Shown here one piece after another: positions 1 through 7,876 of a DNA stretch of 64,000 bases (within the stretch, counting starts at the first letter, position 1; every line of letters starts with the position of its first letter). Origin of the DNA: Thermoflavifilum aggregans. Its GTDB lineage: Bacteria; Bacteroidota; Bacteroidia; Chitinophagales; Chitinophagaceae. Both the position numbers and the translations under genes were made by a program. The notes under the pieces were generated by a model, which searched no databases, had not been told where the DNA came from, and saw only the letters and a list, made by a program, of their open reading frames with translations. The DNA lies in assembly GCF_002797735.1 (NCBI RefSeq), contig NZ_PGFG01000001.1, forward strand, positions 310,001-374,000, given 5' to 3'.

Positions 1-270
1 GAACCGCTGGTGCAACGGGTAGCTACCGGTCAGGTACAGGAGGTGATTATGGCTATCAGTCCTACCGTGGAAGGCGACACCACCATCTTTTATATTTCCG
101 GAAAGCTGAAGGCTTATCCCGTAAAACTCACCACCATAGCGCGGGGCATTGCTTTTGGAGGAGAGCTGGAATATGCTGATGAAATGACCCTGGCCCGCTC
201 ATTGACCAATCGCCTGCCGCTGGAAAAATATATGTTGTCATCCCAGGCGGATCCTTCTCCGGACACATAA
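1..270 (+). CDS. recR: Recombination protein RecR, C-terminal part (5' end outside window)
   Basis: The frame is open from the first base, so the start lies upstream; 89 residues are visible. They match the end of RecR: the Toprim-domain stretch EVIMAISPTVEGDTT followed by ARGIAFGGELEYADEMTL, the conserved tail of the family. RecR works with RecO and RecF to load RecA on gapped single-stranded DNA. The N-terminal helix-hairpin-helix and the four-cysteine zinc finger would be in the missing part. An internal ATG at 49 is not the start, because family similarity begins before it. The gene is followed by about 200 bases holding the promoter of the next gene, so it probably ends its own transcription unit. 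Confidence 0.9.
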   Translation, partial: EPLVQRVATGQVQEVIMAISPTVEGDTTIFYISGKLKAYPVKLTTIARGIAFGGELEYADEMTLARSLTNRLPLEKYMLSSQADPSPDT

Positions 271-355
271 GGTTTTCGTTTTGATGCATTGCCTGTTTGC
301 GGCCAAATGTCAATCGGCTGCCATATTTCCATTTGCCTGTTGCATTTCCCTTTTG

Positions 356-384
356 TTTGCCCTGCCCAATATTTGCTATCTTTG
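356..384 (+). promoter_or_regulatory. Bacteroidota-type promoter of the methionine synthase genes
   Basis: TTTG at 356-359 and TATCTTTG at 377-384 match the -33 (TTTG) and -7 (TAnnTTTG) boxes of the Bacteroidota primary sigma factor, separated by 17 bases. Transcription would start near 391, giving a leader of about 80 bases. The leader begins with a small palindrome (ATGCC, 5-base loop, GGCAT, 391-405), followed by an imperfect stem near 411-446. I could not match it to a known riboswitch. Confidence 0.55.
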
Positions 385-473
385 CTCCTCATGCCTTGCA
401 GGCATGGATTGACGTGGGCGGATTTGTTTATTGTTCGGCCCGTCTGAACTGAACTAATAAACGTGATCATTTC

Positions 474-1511
474 ATGAAATCACTCAACGACTGTGCGCAG
501 GAGCGCATCCTGATTATTGACGGTGCCATGGGCACCATGATTCAGCGTCATCGCCTCTCTGAACAGGATTACCGGGGTCAGCGTTTTGCGGATTATCACC
601 GGGATGTGAAAGGCAATAATGATCTGCTCAATCTCACACAGCCACAGATCATCCGAAGCATTCACGAAGCCTATCTTGAGGCTGGTGCCGATATTATTGA
701 AACCAATACCTTCAGCAGTACTCGCATAGCCCAGGCGGATTATGGGATGCAGGAACTGGCCTATGAGCTGAATTTGGCCGGTGCCCGCATAGCCCGGGAG
801 GCGGCAGATGCTTACATGGCCCGTCATCCCGACCGGCCGCGCTTTGTGGCTGGCGCTATAGGTCCTACCAATAAAACCCTTTCCATTTCTCCGGATGTAA
901 CCAATCCCGGTTACCGGGCGGTGACCTTCGATGAGGTGGCTGAAGCGTATGAAGAGCAGGTGCGTGGGCTGGTAGAAGGAGGTGTGGATGTGTTGCTAAT
1001 TGAAACTATTTTTGATACCCTCAATGCCAAAGCCGCCATTTATGCCATCCGTCAATATTTCCGGAAATCCGGTCGGCAACCATTGCCCATCATGATTTCG
1101 GTAACCATTACCGATGCATCGGGACGTACCTTAAGCGGGCAAACGCTGGAAGCCTTTTATATTTCCATCATGCATGCCCGGCCTTTTTCAGTAGGGTTAA
1201 ACTGTGCTTTAGGCGCCCGGCAGATGGGGCCTTATCTGGAAGAACTCTCACGCATCGCCAGCTGTTATGTGAGTGTATATCCCAATGCTGGTTTACCCAA
1301 TGCTTTCGGGGAATATGATGAGCTGCCCCACGATACGGCCGAAGCCATTGCAGGCTTTGCCCGTGAAGGCTGGGTGAATATTGTGGGTGGTTGCTGTGGC
1401 ACCACGCCCGATCATATACACGAAATCGCCCGGCTGGTGAGCTCCTATCCTCCCCGCCCGCTGCCCATTGTGGCTCAAACGGCCCCTGTTTCCGATTCGA
1501 TTGTAGTTTAA
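474..1511 (+). CDS. Methionine synthase subunit: homocysteine-binding (zinc) domain
   Basis: 345 residues forming a single homocysteine S-methyltransferase barrel, equivalent to the first domain of full-length MetH. The zinc ligands are visible: Cys244 in the GLNCALG motif and Cys307-Cys308 in [11 protein letters not shown]. The N-terminal DGAMGTMIQ is the usual start of this domain. The protein binds and activates homocysteine for methylation by methylcobalamin. The remaining MetH domains are encoded 22 bases downstream, so the enzyme is split over two genes, an arrangement common in Bacteroidota. The two products must act together, because neither half has all the sites. The chosen ATG lies about 80 bases after a good promoter. 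Confidence 0.92.
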   Translation: MKSLNDCAQERILIIDGAMGTMIQRHRLSEQDYRGQRFADYHRDVKGNNDLLNLTQPQIIRSIHEAYLEAGADIIETNTFSSTRIAQADYGMQELAYELNLAGARIAREAADAYMARHPDRPRFVAGAIGPTNKTLSISPDVTNPGYRAVTFDEVAEAYEEQVRGLVEGGVDVLLIETIFDTLNAKAAIYAIRQYFRKSGRQPLPIMISVTITDASGRTLSGQTLEAFYISIMHARPFSVGLNCALGARQMGPYLEELSRIASCYVSVYPNAGLPNAFGEYDELPHDTAEAIAGFAREGWVNIVGGCCGTTPDHIHEIARLVSSYPPRPLPIVAQTAPVSDSIVV

Positions 1512-1533
1512 TGCGTGGATTAACTCATTTCGC

Positions 1534-4251
1534 ATGGCATCTTCCCAAGTAATTATACAACCTTATCTGCGTCTTTCTGGACTGGAACCTTTGGTGGTCA
1601 GGCCTGAAACCAATTTTATCAATATCGGGGAACGAACCAATGTTACCGGTTCCAAAAAATTTGCCCGGCTTATTCGTGAAGGCAAATACGAAGAGGCGCT
1701 TTCCGTGGCCCGCCAGCAAGTGGAAAACGGAGCTCAGATCCTCGACGTGAATATGGACGATGCCCTGCTGGATAGTGAAAAAGCCATGACCACCTTTCTG
1801 CAGTTGCTGGCTGCAGAGCCTGATATTGCCCGTATTCCCGTGATGATCGACAGCAGCCGGTTCAGCGTCATCCTGGCTGGCCTGAAATGTGTGCAGGGCA
1901 AATGCATTGTGAATTCCATTTCCCTGAAGGAAGGCGAAGAAAAATTTCTTGAACAGGCCCGCATCTGTCAGGATTTTGGTGCGGCCGTGGTGGTGATGGC
2001 TTTCGATGAAAAAGGACAGGCCGATACCCTGGAGCGCCGGGTAAGTGTCTGCCAGCGAGCCTATCGGCTGCTGACCGAAAAATTAAACTATGCACCACAG
2101 GACATCATCTTCGATCCCAATGTATTTGCCGTGGCCACCGGTATGGAGGAGCACAACCATTATGCAGTAGATTTCATTGAAGCCACCCGGCAGATCAAGC
2201 AACTCATGCCGTTATGCAAGGTGAGCGGCGGCATCAGCAATGTATCCTTCTCCTTCCGCGGCAACGATGTGGTGCGGGAAGCTATGCATGCGGTATTTCT
2301 GTATCACGCTATCCGTGCCGGCCTCGATATGGGCATCGTCAATGCCGGTGCTATTCCTGTGTATGATGAAATACCCGAAGAGCTGCGCGAAAGAGTGGAG
2401 GATGTGATTCTGGATCGGCGACCCGATGCCACCGAGCGCCTGATGGAATATGCCGAGCAGGTAAAGGCCAAAGGCAAACAGGTGCTTAAGGACGAAAGCT
2501 GGCGCAAAGGCACTGTGCAGGAACGCCTCATCCATGCCCTGGTGAATGGGATCACCGATTATATCGAGCAGGATGTGGAAGAAGCCCGTTTGCAATATCC
2601 CCGCCCGCTGGACGTGATTGAAGGTCCGCTGATGGATGGGATGAATATCGTAGGCGACTTGTTTGGCAGTGGTAAAATGTTTCTGCCGCAGGTAGTGAAA
2701 AGTGCCCGGGTGATGAAAAAAGCCGTGGCTGTGCTGTTGCCCTACATGGAGGCCGAGAAGGCACAGCTGCAACTGGATGGCAAACAGCAGGACAGGCAAC
2801 AGGGCGGTGGTAAAATAGTGATGGCCACCGTAAAGGGTGATGTGCATGATATTGGTAAAAATATCGTGGGTGTAGTGCTGGGTTGCAATGGGTATGAAAT
2901 CCTGGATCTGGGTGTGATGGTACCGGCCGAAAAAATCCTGCAGACGGCCCGTGAAGTACAGGCCGATGCCATTGGCCTGAGTGGATTGATTACACCCAGC
3001 CTCGATGAAATGGTGCATGTAGCGCAGGAAATGGAGCGGCAGGGATTCAGGATTCCGTTGCTGATAGGCGGGGCAACCACCTCCCGGATGCACACAGCCG
3101 TGAAAATCGCACCGGAATATTCCGGCGGCGTGGTGCACGTACAGGATGCATCCAAATGCGTACAGGTCGTAAGCAACCTGATGAATCCCGCATCCCGGAA
3201 CGATTTTCTCAACCATATCCGTGAAGAATATGGCCAGCTGCGCGTGAACTTCCAGAACAAAAAATCCACAAAGTCTTATATCTCCCTGCAGGAAGCCCGT
3301 GCCCGGAAAACACCTGTGGATTGGAAAAACTACCGTCCTCCTGTGCCCCAGCAACCAGGCGTGCAGGCATTTACAGATTATGATCTGGAAGAATTGACTC
3401 ATTATATTGACTGGCAGCCGTTTTTCATTGCCTGGGAACTGCATGGCAAATTTCCCCAGATCCTCGATGATCCCAAGGTGGGCGAATCAGCCCGCAGGTT
3501 GTATGATGATGCGCAGGCCCTCCTGCAGCAGATCGTCAGGGAAAAATGGCTTACCGCAAGGGCTGTGATAGGCCTGTTCCCAGCTTATGCGGTGGATGAT
3601 GACGATGTGATGGTGGAGACCCCCGAAGGGCCTGTTCGATTGTGTTTTCTTCGCCAGCAGATGAAAAAAGCGGCCGACCAGCCTAATTTGTGTCTGGCCG
3701 ACTTTATTAAACCCCAATCCATGCTGGCTCCCGGTGAAACCGACTATATCGGGGCATTTGCCGTGACGGCCGGTATTGGTATCGAAAAATGGATCCGCCA
3801 TTTCGAAGCCGACCACGATGATTATCATATCATCATGCTGAAGGCACTGGCCGACCGGCTGGCAGAGGCTTTTGCCGAACGCATGCATGAACGGGTACGA
3901 AAGGAATTCTGGGGCTATCAACCCGACGAGCAGCTCACCAACGAGCAACTGATCCGAGAAGAATATCTGGGCATCCGGCCCGCACCGGGCTATCCCGCCT
4001 GCCCCGACCATACCGAAAAACGCAAACTCTTCCGGCTTTTGTGTGCTACCGAACATACAGGTATTCAGCTTACCGAATCATTGGCCATGTATCCGGCGGC
4101 CAGTGTGTGCGGCTGGTATTTTTCCCATCCGGAAAGCAAATATTTTGGTGTGGGTAAAATCCTGGAAGATCAGGTGGAAGATTATGCCCGTCGCAAGCAG
4201 ATGCCATTGGATGAAGTTACTTACTGGCTCAGACCCCAGCTGCAGGATTAA
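1534..4251 (+). CDS. metH: Methionine synthase subunit: pterin-, cobalamin- and AdoMet-binding domains
   Basis: 905 residues covering MetH domains 2 to 4. A pterin-binding barrel begins with [17 protein letters not shown]. The cobalamin module has the cap region and the DVHDIG motif at 436-441, whose His438 is the lower axial ligand of cobalamin. The C-terminal reactivation domain carries [12 protein letters not shown] at 815-826, the AdoMet-binding signature. The protein transfers a methyl group from methyltetrahydrofolate to cobalamin and then to homocysteine bound on the partner protein encoded just upstream; oxidised cobalamin is rescued by reductive methylation. The gene is co-transcribed with the upstream subunit. 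No frameshift is seen, and the length suits a MetH lacking its first domain. Confidence 0.93.
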   Translation: MASSQVIIQPYLRLSGLEPLVVRPETNFINIGERTNVTGSKKFARLIREGKYEEALSVARQQVENGAQILDVNMDDALLDSEKAMTTFLQLLAAEPDIARIPVMIDSSRFSVILAGLKCVQGKCIVNSISLKEGEEKFLEQARICQDFGAAVVVMAFDEKGQADTLERRVSVCQRAYRLLTEKLNYAPQDIIFDPNVFAVATGMEEHNHYAVDFIEATRQIKQLMPLCKVSGGISNVSFSFRGNDVVREAMHAVFLYHAIRAGLDMGIVNAGAIPVYDEIPEELRERVEDVILDRRPDATERLMEYAEQVKAKGKQVLKDESWRKGTVQERLIHALVNGITDYIEQDVEEARLQYPRPLDVIEGPLMDGMNIVGDLFGSGKMFLPQVVKSARVMKKAVAVLLPYMEAEKAQLQLDGKQQDRQQGGGKIVMATVKGDVHDIGKNIVGVVLGCNGYEILDLGVMVPAEKILQTAREVQADAIGLSGLITPSLDEMVHVAQEMERQGFRIPLLIGGATTSRMHTAVKIAPEYSGGVVHVQDASKCVQVVSNLMNPASRNDFLNHIREEYGQLRVNFQNKKSTKSYISLQEARARKTPVDWKNYRPPVPQQPGVQAFTDYDLEELTHYIDWQPFFIAWELHGKFPQILDDPKVGESARRLYDDAQALLQQIVREKWLTARAVIGLFPAYAVDDDDVMVETPEGPVRLCFLRQQMKKAADQPNLCLADFIKPQSMLAPGETDYIGAFAVTAGIGIEKWIRHFEADHDDYHIIMLKALADRLAEAFAERMHERVRKEFWGYQPDEQLTNEQLIREEYLGIRPAPGYPACPDHTEKRKLFRLLCATEHTGIQLTESLAMYPAASVCGWYFSHPESKYFGVGKILEDQVEDYARRKQMPLDEVTYWLRPQLQD

Positions 4252-4254
4252 GGG

Positions 4255-4285
4255 AATCAGGCTTTTGATTTTTTGTTTTTCATCA
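4255..4285 (+). terminator. Weak candidate terminator after metH
   Basis: AATCA at 4255-4259 can pair with TGATT at 4266-4270, and a T-rich run follows on the plus strand. The five-pair, AT-rich stem is weak. A stronger hairpin (GGCAGG, loop TTTC, CCTGCC, 4312-4327) lies between the convergent genes but has no T run on either side. Confidence 0.3.
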
Positions 4286-4401
4286 ATGAAGAGGTAAATT
4301 CTCCTTCCGCCGGCAGGTTTCCCTGCCCATGACAGTATTTCCTTTGGCTGTGGCCTTGTCGGATGAATGCTTCTTTCGTCCACTCATCAAACGGATTTCC
4401 G

Positions 4402-5685
4402 TTACTCCTCGTGCTTTTCCCGCTTGCGCAACTGGGCATTGATTAAGGGGGTTTTGGGCGCCAGGAAAAAGCCTGTGAGACTGGCAAACATGATGGGCAT
4501 CAACAGGTGAACACCGGTCATGGTGGCAACCAGAATAGTAGAACTCACCGGCGTTCGGGTCACACATGCATTCAGTGCAGCCATACAGCATACCATAATC
4601 AGTGCAGGTTGGGAATAGAGAAAGAAATGCGAAATAATCAACCCCAGCGTAGCGCCCGTGAAAAACAGGGGAATGATAAATCCGCCCCGCCATCCGGATG
4701 TGACAGTTACAGCAATGGATAGGATTTTAACAATCAGAATAGCTACCAGCAGCTGCAAGGTAAAATGCTGGGTAAACAATTCAGGAATCTGATAGTGGCT
4801 GAAATAACGGGTAATAGGCAATTCATACGCCATGATACCTAGCAACAGGCCGCCGATAGCCGTTTTGATGAAAACCGGGAAAGGCAGTGTCCTGAAAATC
4901 CTTTTTCCGGTTCGCACCAGAAATATAAAGACCCATCCCACGGCAGCCGCAATTACACCAAAACCAATAGCATAAAACGCATCGTTCACCTGTACCCGAT
5001 AGGATGCCGGAAATTGCCAGCTGGGGCCTATGCCGATATGGGTAATGATCACAAAAACAATATAGCTTGTACAACTGGCCACGATGGCCGGAATCAGGGC
5101 CTGATAATATTCTGTCACATGTTTATGGTGAAGGATTTCCAGGGCAAACAGGCTGCTGCCCAAGGGAGCACCAAACAAGGCCGTAAACCCGGAAGCCACG
5201 CCGGCAATGGTCATGGAACGGATATCCTCATTGCGGAAATGCAGCCGTTTGGCCAGCCAGGTTCCCGTGGATCCAGTAACCTGAATCATGGGTGTTTCAG
5301 GTCCCAGGCTACCCCCTGAAGCAATGCATACCAGCGAAGACAGAATCATGGCCGGATTATTCCGCGTATCCAGCCGGCCTCCCCGAAACCGGATATTGTT
5401 CACAATCAGATCAATTTCTCCGGGATCGCGCAGCAGGTAAATAATCAGGCCTGCTATCAATCCGGCTCCCGTCATACAGGTAATTACCAAGGCACCAGTA
5501 AAATGAGCTAACAGGCGGGTAAGAGCATCCAGAATGATCCAGTAAAAACCAGCCATGATTCCACCCAATAACCCGATGATAGCCCAGAGAATGAATATCC
5601 GGCTGAAGATAAATTCATTGATTTTCAACCGGTCATTAATGGTATACCGAAGTTCGACCAGTTTTTTCCGCGTGGCATAATCCAT
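4402..5685 (-). CDS. CLC-family chloride channel/transporter
   Basis: 427-residue polytopic membrane protein of the voltage-gated chloride channel (CLC) family. Characteristic stretches are GGSLGPETP at 124-132, which is the position of the GREGP signature, and GFTALFGAPLGSSLFALE at about 166-183, with further hydrophobic helices to the C-terminus. At the place of the gating glutamate of ClC-ec1 (the E of GREGP) there is Leu127; Glu130 follows the proline instead. No cytoplasmic CBS domains are present. The ATG at 5685 is preceded by AAGGA and by a -7 box 20 bases upstream. The gene is convergent with metH and divergent from batB. Whether it is a channel or a H+/Cl- exchanger, and which anion it prefers, cannot be told. 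Confidence 0.87.
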   Translation of the reverse strand: MDYATRKKLVELRYTINDRLKINEFIFSRIFILWAIIGLLGGIMAGFYWIILDALTRLLAHFTGALVITCMTGAGLIAGLIIYLLRDPGEIDLIVNNIRFRGGRLDTRNNPAMILSSLVCIASGGSLGPETPMIQVTGSTGTWLAKRLHFRNEDIRSMTIAGVASGFTALFGAPLGSSLFALEILHHKHVTEYYQALIPAIVASCTSYIVFVIITHIGIGPSWQFPASYRVQVNDAFYAIGFGVIAAAVGWVFIFLVRTGKRIFRTLPFPVFIKTAIGGLLLGIMAYELPITRYFSHYQIPELFTQHFTLQLLVAILIVKILSIAVTVTSGWRGGFIIPLFFTGATLGLIISHFFLYSQPALIMVCCMAALNACVTRTPVSSTILVATMTGVHLLMPIMFASLTGFFLAPKTPLINAQLRKREKHEE

Positions 5686-5702
5686 GATCCTTGTTTTTCG
5701 GG

Positions 5703-5710
5703 CAAAGATA
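5703..5710 (-). promoter_or_regulatory. -7 box for the CLC gene
   Basis: Read on the minus strand the sequence is TATCTTTG, matching TAnnTTTG. It lies 18 bases before the ATG, implying a very short leader. No clear -33 TTTG is seen at the right distance. Confidence 0.4.
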
Positions 5711-5974
5711 GCTTGTGCGAGGGTTCGTGCTGGCTTTTTGCCTTATAAGAACAATTTTTCTTTCCTGGTATAGTAGGCGTGACCTTTATCCACCGTCCTA
5801 ATCCTGAACGAGGCCTGTCTGCCAATAGATATAGATAACGATCTTCTGAGCGTTGTGCATGTACGCAGCAGATCCTGCTGGCAGGCAAGCAAACTCGGGA
5901 TACGGACGTAGGAAGAGTCGTTAATTTTTTTCAAAATATCAGCCGCTGTCCTTCCCGCAGGCCCCGGTAAAAAC

Positions 5975-5982
5975 TATATTTG
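5975..5982 (+). promoter_or_regulatory. -7 box for batB
   Basis: TATATTTG matches TAnnTTTG and lies 22 bases before the batB ATG. A -33 TTTG is not evident. Confidence 0.4.
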
Positions 5983-6004
5983 CCTGAGTGATGAATTCCT
6001 GAGC

Positions 6005-7021
6005 ATGCTTCGGTTTCAGCATCCCGGATATTTTCAGTGGCTATTGCTGCTCATTCCAGCGGTTCTGGCATTTGTATATGTGCTTTGGTGGAAACATCAA
6101 GCCATCCGCAAATGGGGAGATGCCCGGCTGGTACAGCAGTTATTTACCGATTACCGGCCAGCCCTGTTCCGCTGGAAATTTTTGCTTTTGCTTCTGGCCC
6201 TGGTGCTGGTGATTACAGGCGCAGCCAATCTGCAGATGGGTACGCACATGGAAAAGGTGGAAACCAAAGGAGTGGATGTGATGGTGGCCCTGGATGTAAG
6301 CAAAAGCATGCTCGCCCAGGATGTGCAGCCCAGCCGGCTGCAGCGGGCAGTTCAGCTGCTCAGCCGGTTGTTTGATCAGTTGCCTGGCGATCGGATTGGT
6401 TTGGTGGTGTTTGCCGGACAGGCTTATCTGCAGATGCCGCTCACGCTCGATCATGCAGCAGCCCACATGTACCTGAACAGCATCACCCCCGATATGGTAC
6501 CCACACCCGGTACCAACATCGCCAGTGCAATTGAAATGTGCCGTCAGGCTTTTAACAGCCAGGAAAAAACCCATAAAGCTATTATCCTGATTACCGATGG
6601 GGAAGATTTCGGTGAAGGTGCCGTTGAACAGGCCAGAAAGGCTTATCAGGAGGGTATTGTGATCTATACTGTGGGTGTGGGTACACCCGCAGGTGCCCCA
6701 ATTCGGGATCCGCAAACGGGCGATTACAAACGCGATGAAAACGGACAGATCGTTATTTCCCGCTTAAATGAAACTGAACTCAAACAAATTGCTGCCGAAG
6801 GACATGGCTCCTTCCAATACCTGGACCAAGTGAGCGATGTGGCCCGCCGTCTGGAAAATAGCATTAACCAGATGGGACAGAATACCTTTCAGGAAAACAT
6901 GTACACCGACTACAATAGCTATTTTCAATATTTCCTGGCCATCGCTTTGGTATTGCTCGTGCTGGAACTTTTCATCCCCGAAAAATCAAAAGGACTATGG
7001 GCAAAACGGGTTTCTGCCTGA
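6005..7021 (+). CDS. batB: BatB-like von Willebrand factor A membrane protein
   Basis: 338 residues. Two N-terminal membrane helices (about 12-28 and 58-77) precede a VWA domain, and a third helix lies near the C-terminus (about 307-325). The metal-ion-dependent adhesion site is intact: Asp97-x-Ser99-x-Ser101 (DVSKS), a threonine in the TPGTN loop, and the aspartate in ITDGED. This is the architecture of BatA/BatB proteins of the Bacteroides aerotolerance cluster, whose molecular role is still unclear (stress tolerance, envelope or chaperone-like complex). The next gene, which overlaps by 25 bases, is batC. The usual neighbours MoxR, DUF58, BatA and BatD are absent, so this is an isolated B-C pair. 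It could equally be called BatA by sequence alone. Confidence 0.85.
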   Translation: MLRFQHPGYFQWLLLLIPAVLAFVYVLWWKHQAIRKWGDARLVQQLFTDYRPALFRWKFLLLLLALVLVITGAANLQMGTHMEKVETKGVDVMVALDVSKSMLAQDVQPSRLQRAVQLLSRLFDQLPGDRIGLVVFAGQAYLQMPLTLDHAAAHMYLNSITPDMVPTPGTNIASAIEMCRQAFNSQEKTHKAIILITDGEDFGEGAVEQARKAYQEGIVIYTVGVGTPAGAPIRDPQTGDYKRDENGQIVISRLNETELKQIAAEGHGSFQYLDQVSDVARRLENSINQMGQNTFQENMYTDYNSYFQYFLAIALVLLVLELFIPEKSKGLWAKRVSA

Positions 7022-7680
7022 TATTGGTCATGTGTATGGCTGCCTCAGCCGCCGCCCAGTCGGCACACCAGCTCGTTCGGAAAGGCAACAAAGCCTATCA
7101 GAAGGGTGATTATGCCGACGCGGAAGCCGATTACAAAAAAGCGCTGGAAAAACAGCAAAACCTTATGCCCGCCTGGTTTAACCTAGGCAATGCCATGTAT
7201 CAGCAGCAACGCTACGCCGAAGCCCGTCAGCAATACCAGAATAGCTTGGAACTGGCCGGATCCCCGCAAGAGAAAGCTGATGCCTGGTACAATATGGGCA
7301 ATACTTTTATGAGTGAAAAAAATTGGCAGCAAAGCATCCAGAGCTATAAACAGGCGCTGAAGCTTAATCCGGCCGACAACGAGGCCCGCTATAACCTGGC
7401 CTACGCCCAGGAAATGCTGAAAAAACAACAGCAGCAACAATCCGGCGGCGGAAGCCAAAACCAGCAACAGCAACACAAAAACAACCAGAACCAGCAACAA
7501 CAAAATCAACAAAACCAACAAAATCAACAAAATCAGCAGCAAAACCAGAATCCCAATCAGCTCACCCCGCAGCAGGCTGATCAGTTGCTGAAAGCGCTGG
7601 CCCAGCAGGAACAAAAGATTCGTGAAAAACAAAACGAAAACCAAAAACCCCAGCAAGTAACATCCGGAAAGGACTGGTAA
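6997..7680 (+). CDS. batC: BatC-like tetratricopeptide-repeat protein with Gln/Asn-rich tail
   Basis: 227 residues: a signal peptide ending near AAAQ, about three TPR units at about 21-140 (motifs such as AWFNLGNAMY and ARYNLAYAQEM), then a low-complexity tail of glutamine and asparagine, then a charged helix (LTPQQADQLLKALAQQEQ). The start overlaps batB by 25 bases in another frame, so the two are translationally linked. BatC proteins are periplasmic TPR partners of BatA/BatB. The Q/N tail is encoded by a CAA/CAG/AAC-rich stretch at 7425-7560 that is likely to vary in length. BatD, normally the next gene, is missing; ispG follows under separate spacing. Confidence 0.83.
   Translation: MGKTGFCLILVMCMAASAAAQSAHQLVRKGNKAYQKGDYADAEADYKKALEKQQNLMPAWFNLGNAMYQQQRYAEARQQYQNSLELAGSPQEKADAWYNMGNTFMSEKNWQQSIQSYKQALKLNPADNEARYNLAYAQEMLKKQQQQQSGGGSQNQQQQHKNNQNQQQQNQQNQQNQQNQQQNQNPNQLTPQQADQLLKALAQQEQKIREKQNENQKPQQVTSGKDW
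7425..7560 (+). repeat. CAA/AAC-rich low-complexity tract inside batC
   Basis: An imperfect run of CAA, CAG, AAC and AAT codons encoding polyglutamine/asparagine. Units such as AAAATCAACAAAACCAAC recur around 7501-7540. It is a simple-sequence tract in coding DNA, not a CRISPR: there are no unique spacers. Confidence 0.75.
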
Positions 7681-7876
7681 AGCCATGCATCTGGCTGAAC
7701 CTGTGAACGGTATCGAATTGTGCATGAACTGGTTGTTAAATTTTCTGTCATGCCCCCATCTTTGCAGGCTTTGGAAAACATGCCAACCTGATTTTGCGTA
7801 ACTTCGAAGATCCGTTTGCATGGTTTTATTTACGCCTACCTGAGGTGAGTTTGTAGACTATTTAACACGAATCATC

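Larger units (their letters stand above)
5686..6004. other. Intergenic region between divergent genes
   Basis: 319 bases between the CLC gene and batB. Apart from one -7 box for each direction (5703-5710 minus, 5975-5982 plus), I see no gene, RNA or repeat. Short frames cross it on the minus strand but have no family character. Confidence 0.6.

Noticed and set aside
271-473. SAM or cobalamin riboswitch before the methionine synthase
   Set aside because: The leader is short and I could not find the conserved cores of those riboswitches; only simple stems are visible.
2212-3444. 410-codon open frame on the minus strand inside metH
   Set aside because: Opposite a well-supported gene with intact motifs; His/Gln-rich translation without any family character. 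It is a shadow of codon bias.
4312-4327. Strong GGCAGG/CCTGCC hairpin between convergent genes
   Set aside because: No T run on either strand, so not called a terminator.
7425-7560. Repeat array that might be read as CRISPR
   Set aside because: Units are 3-15 bases, imperfect and in coding frame with no spacers; it encodes the Gln/Asn tail of BatC.
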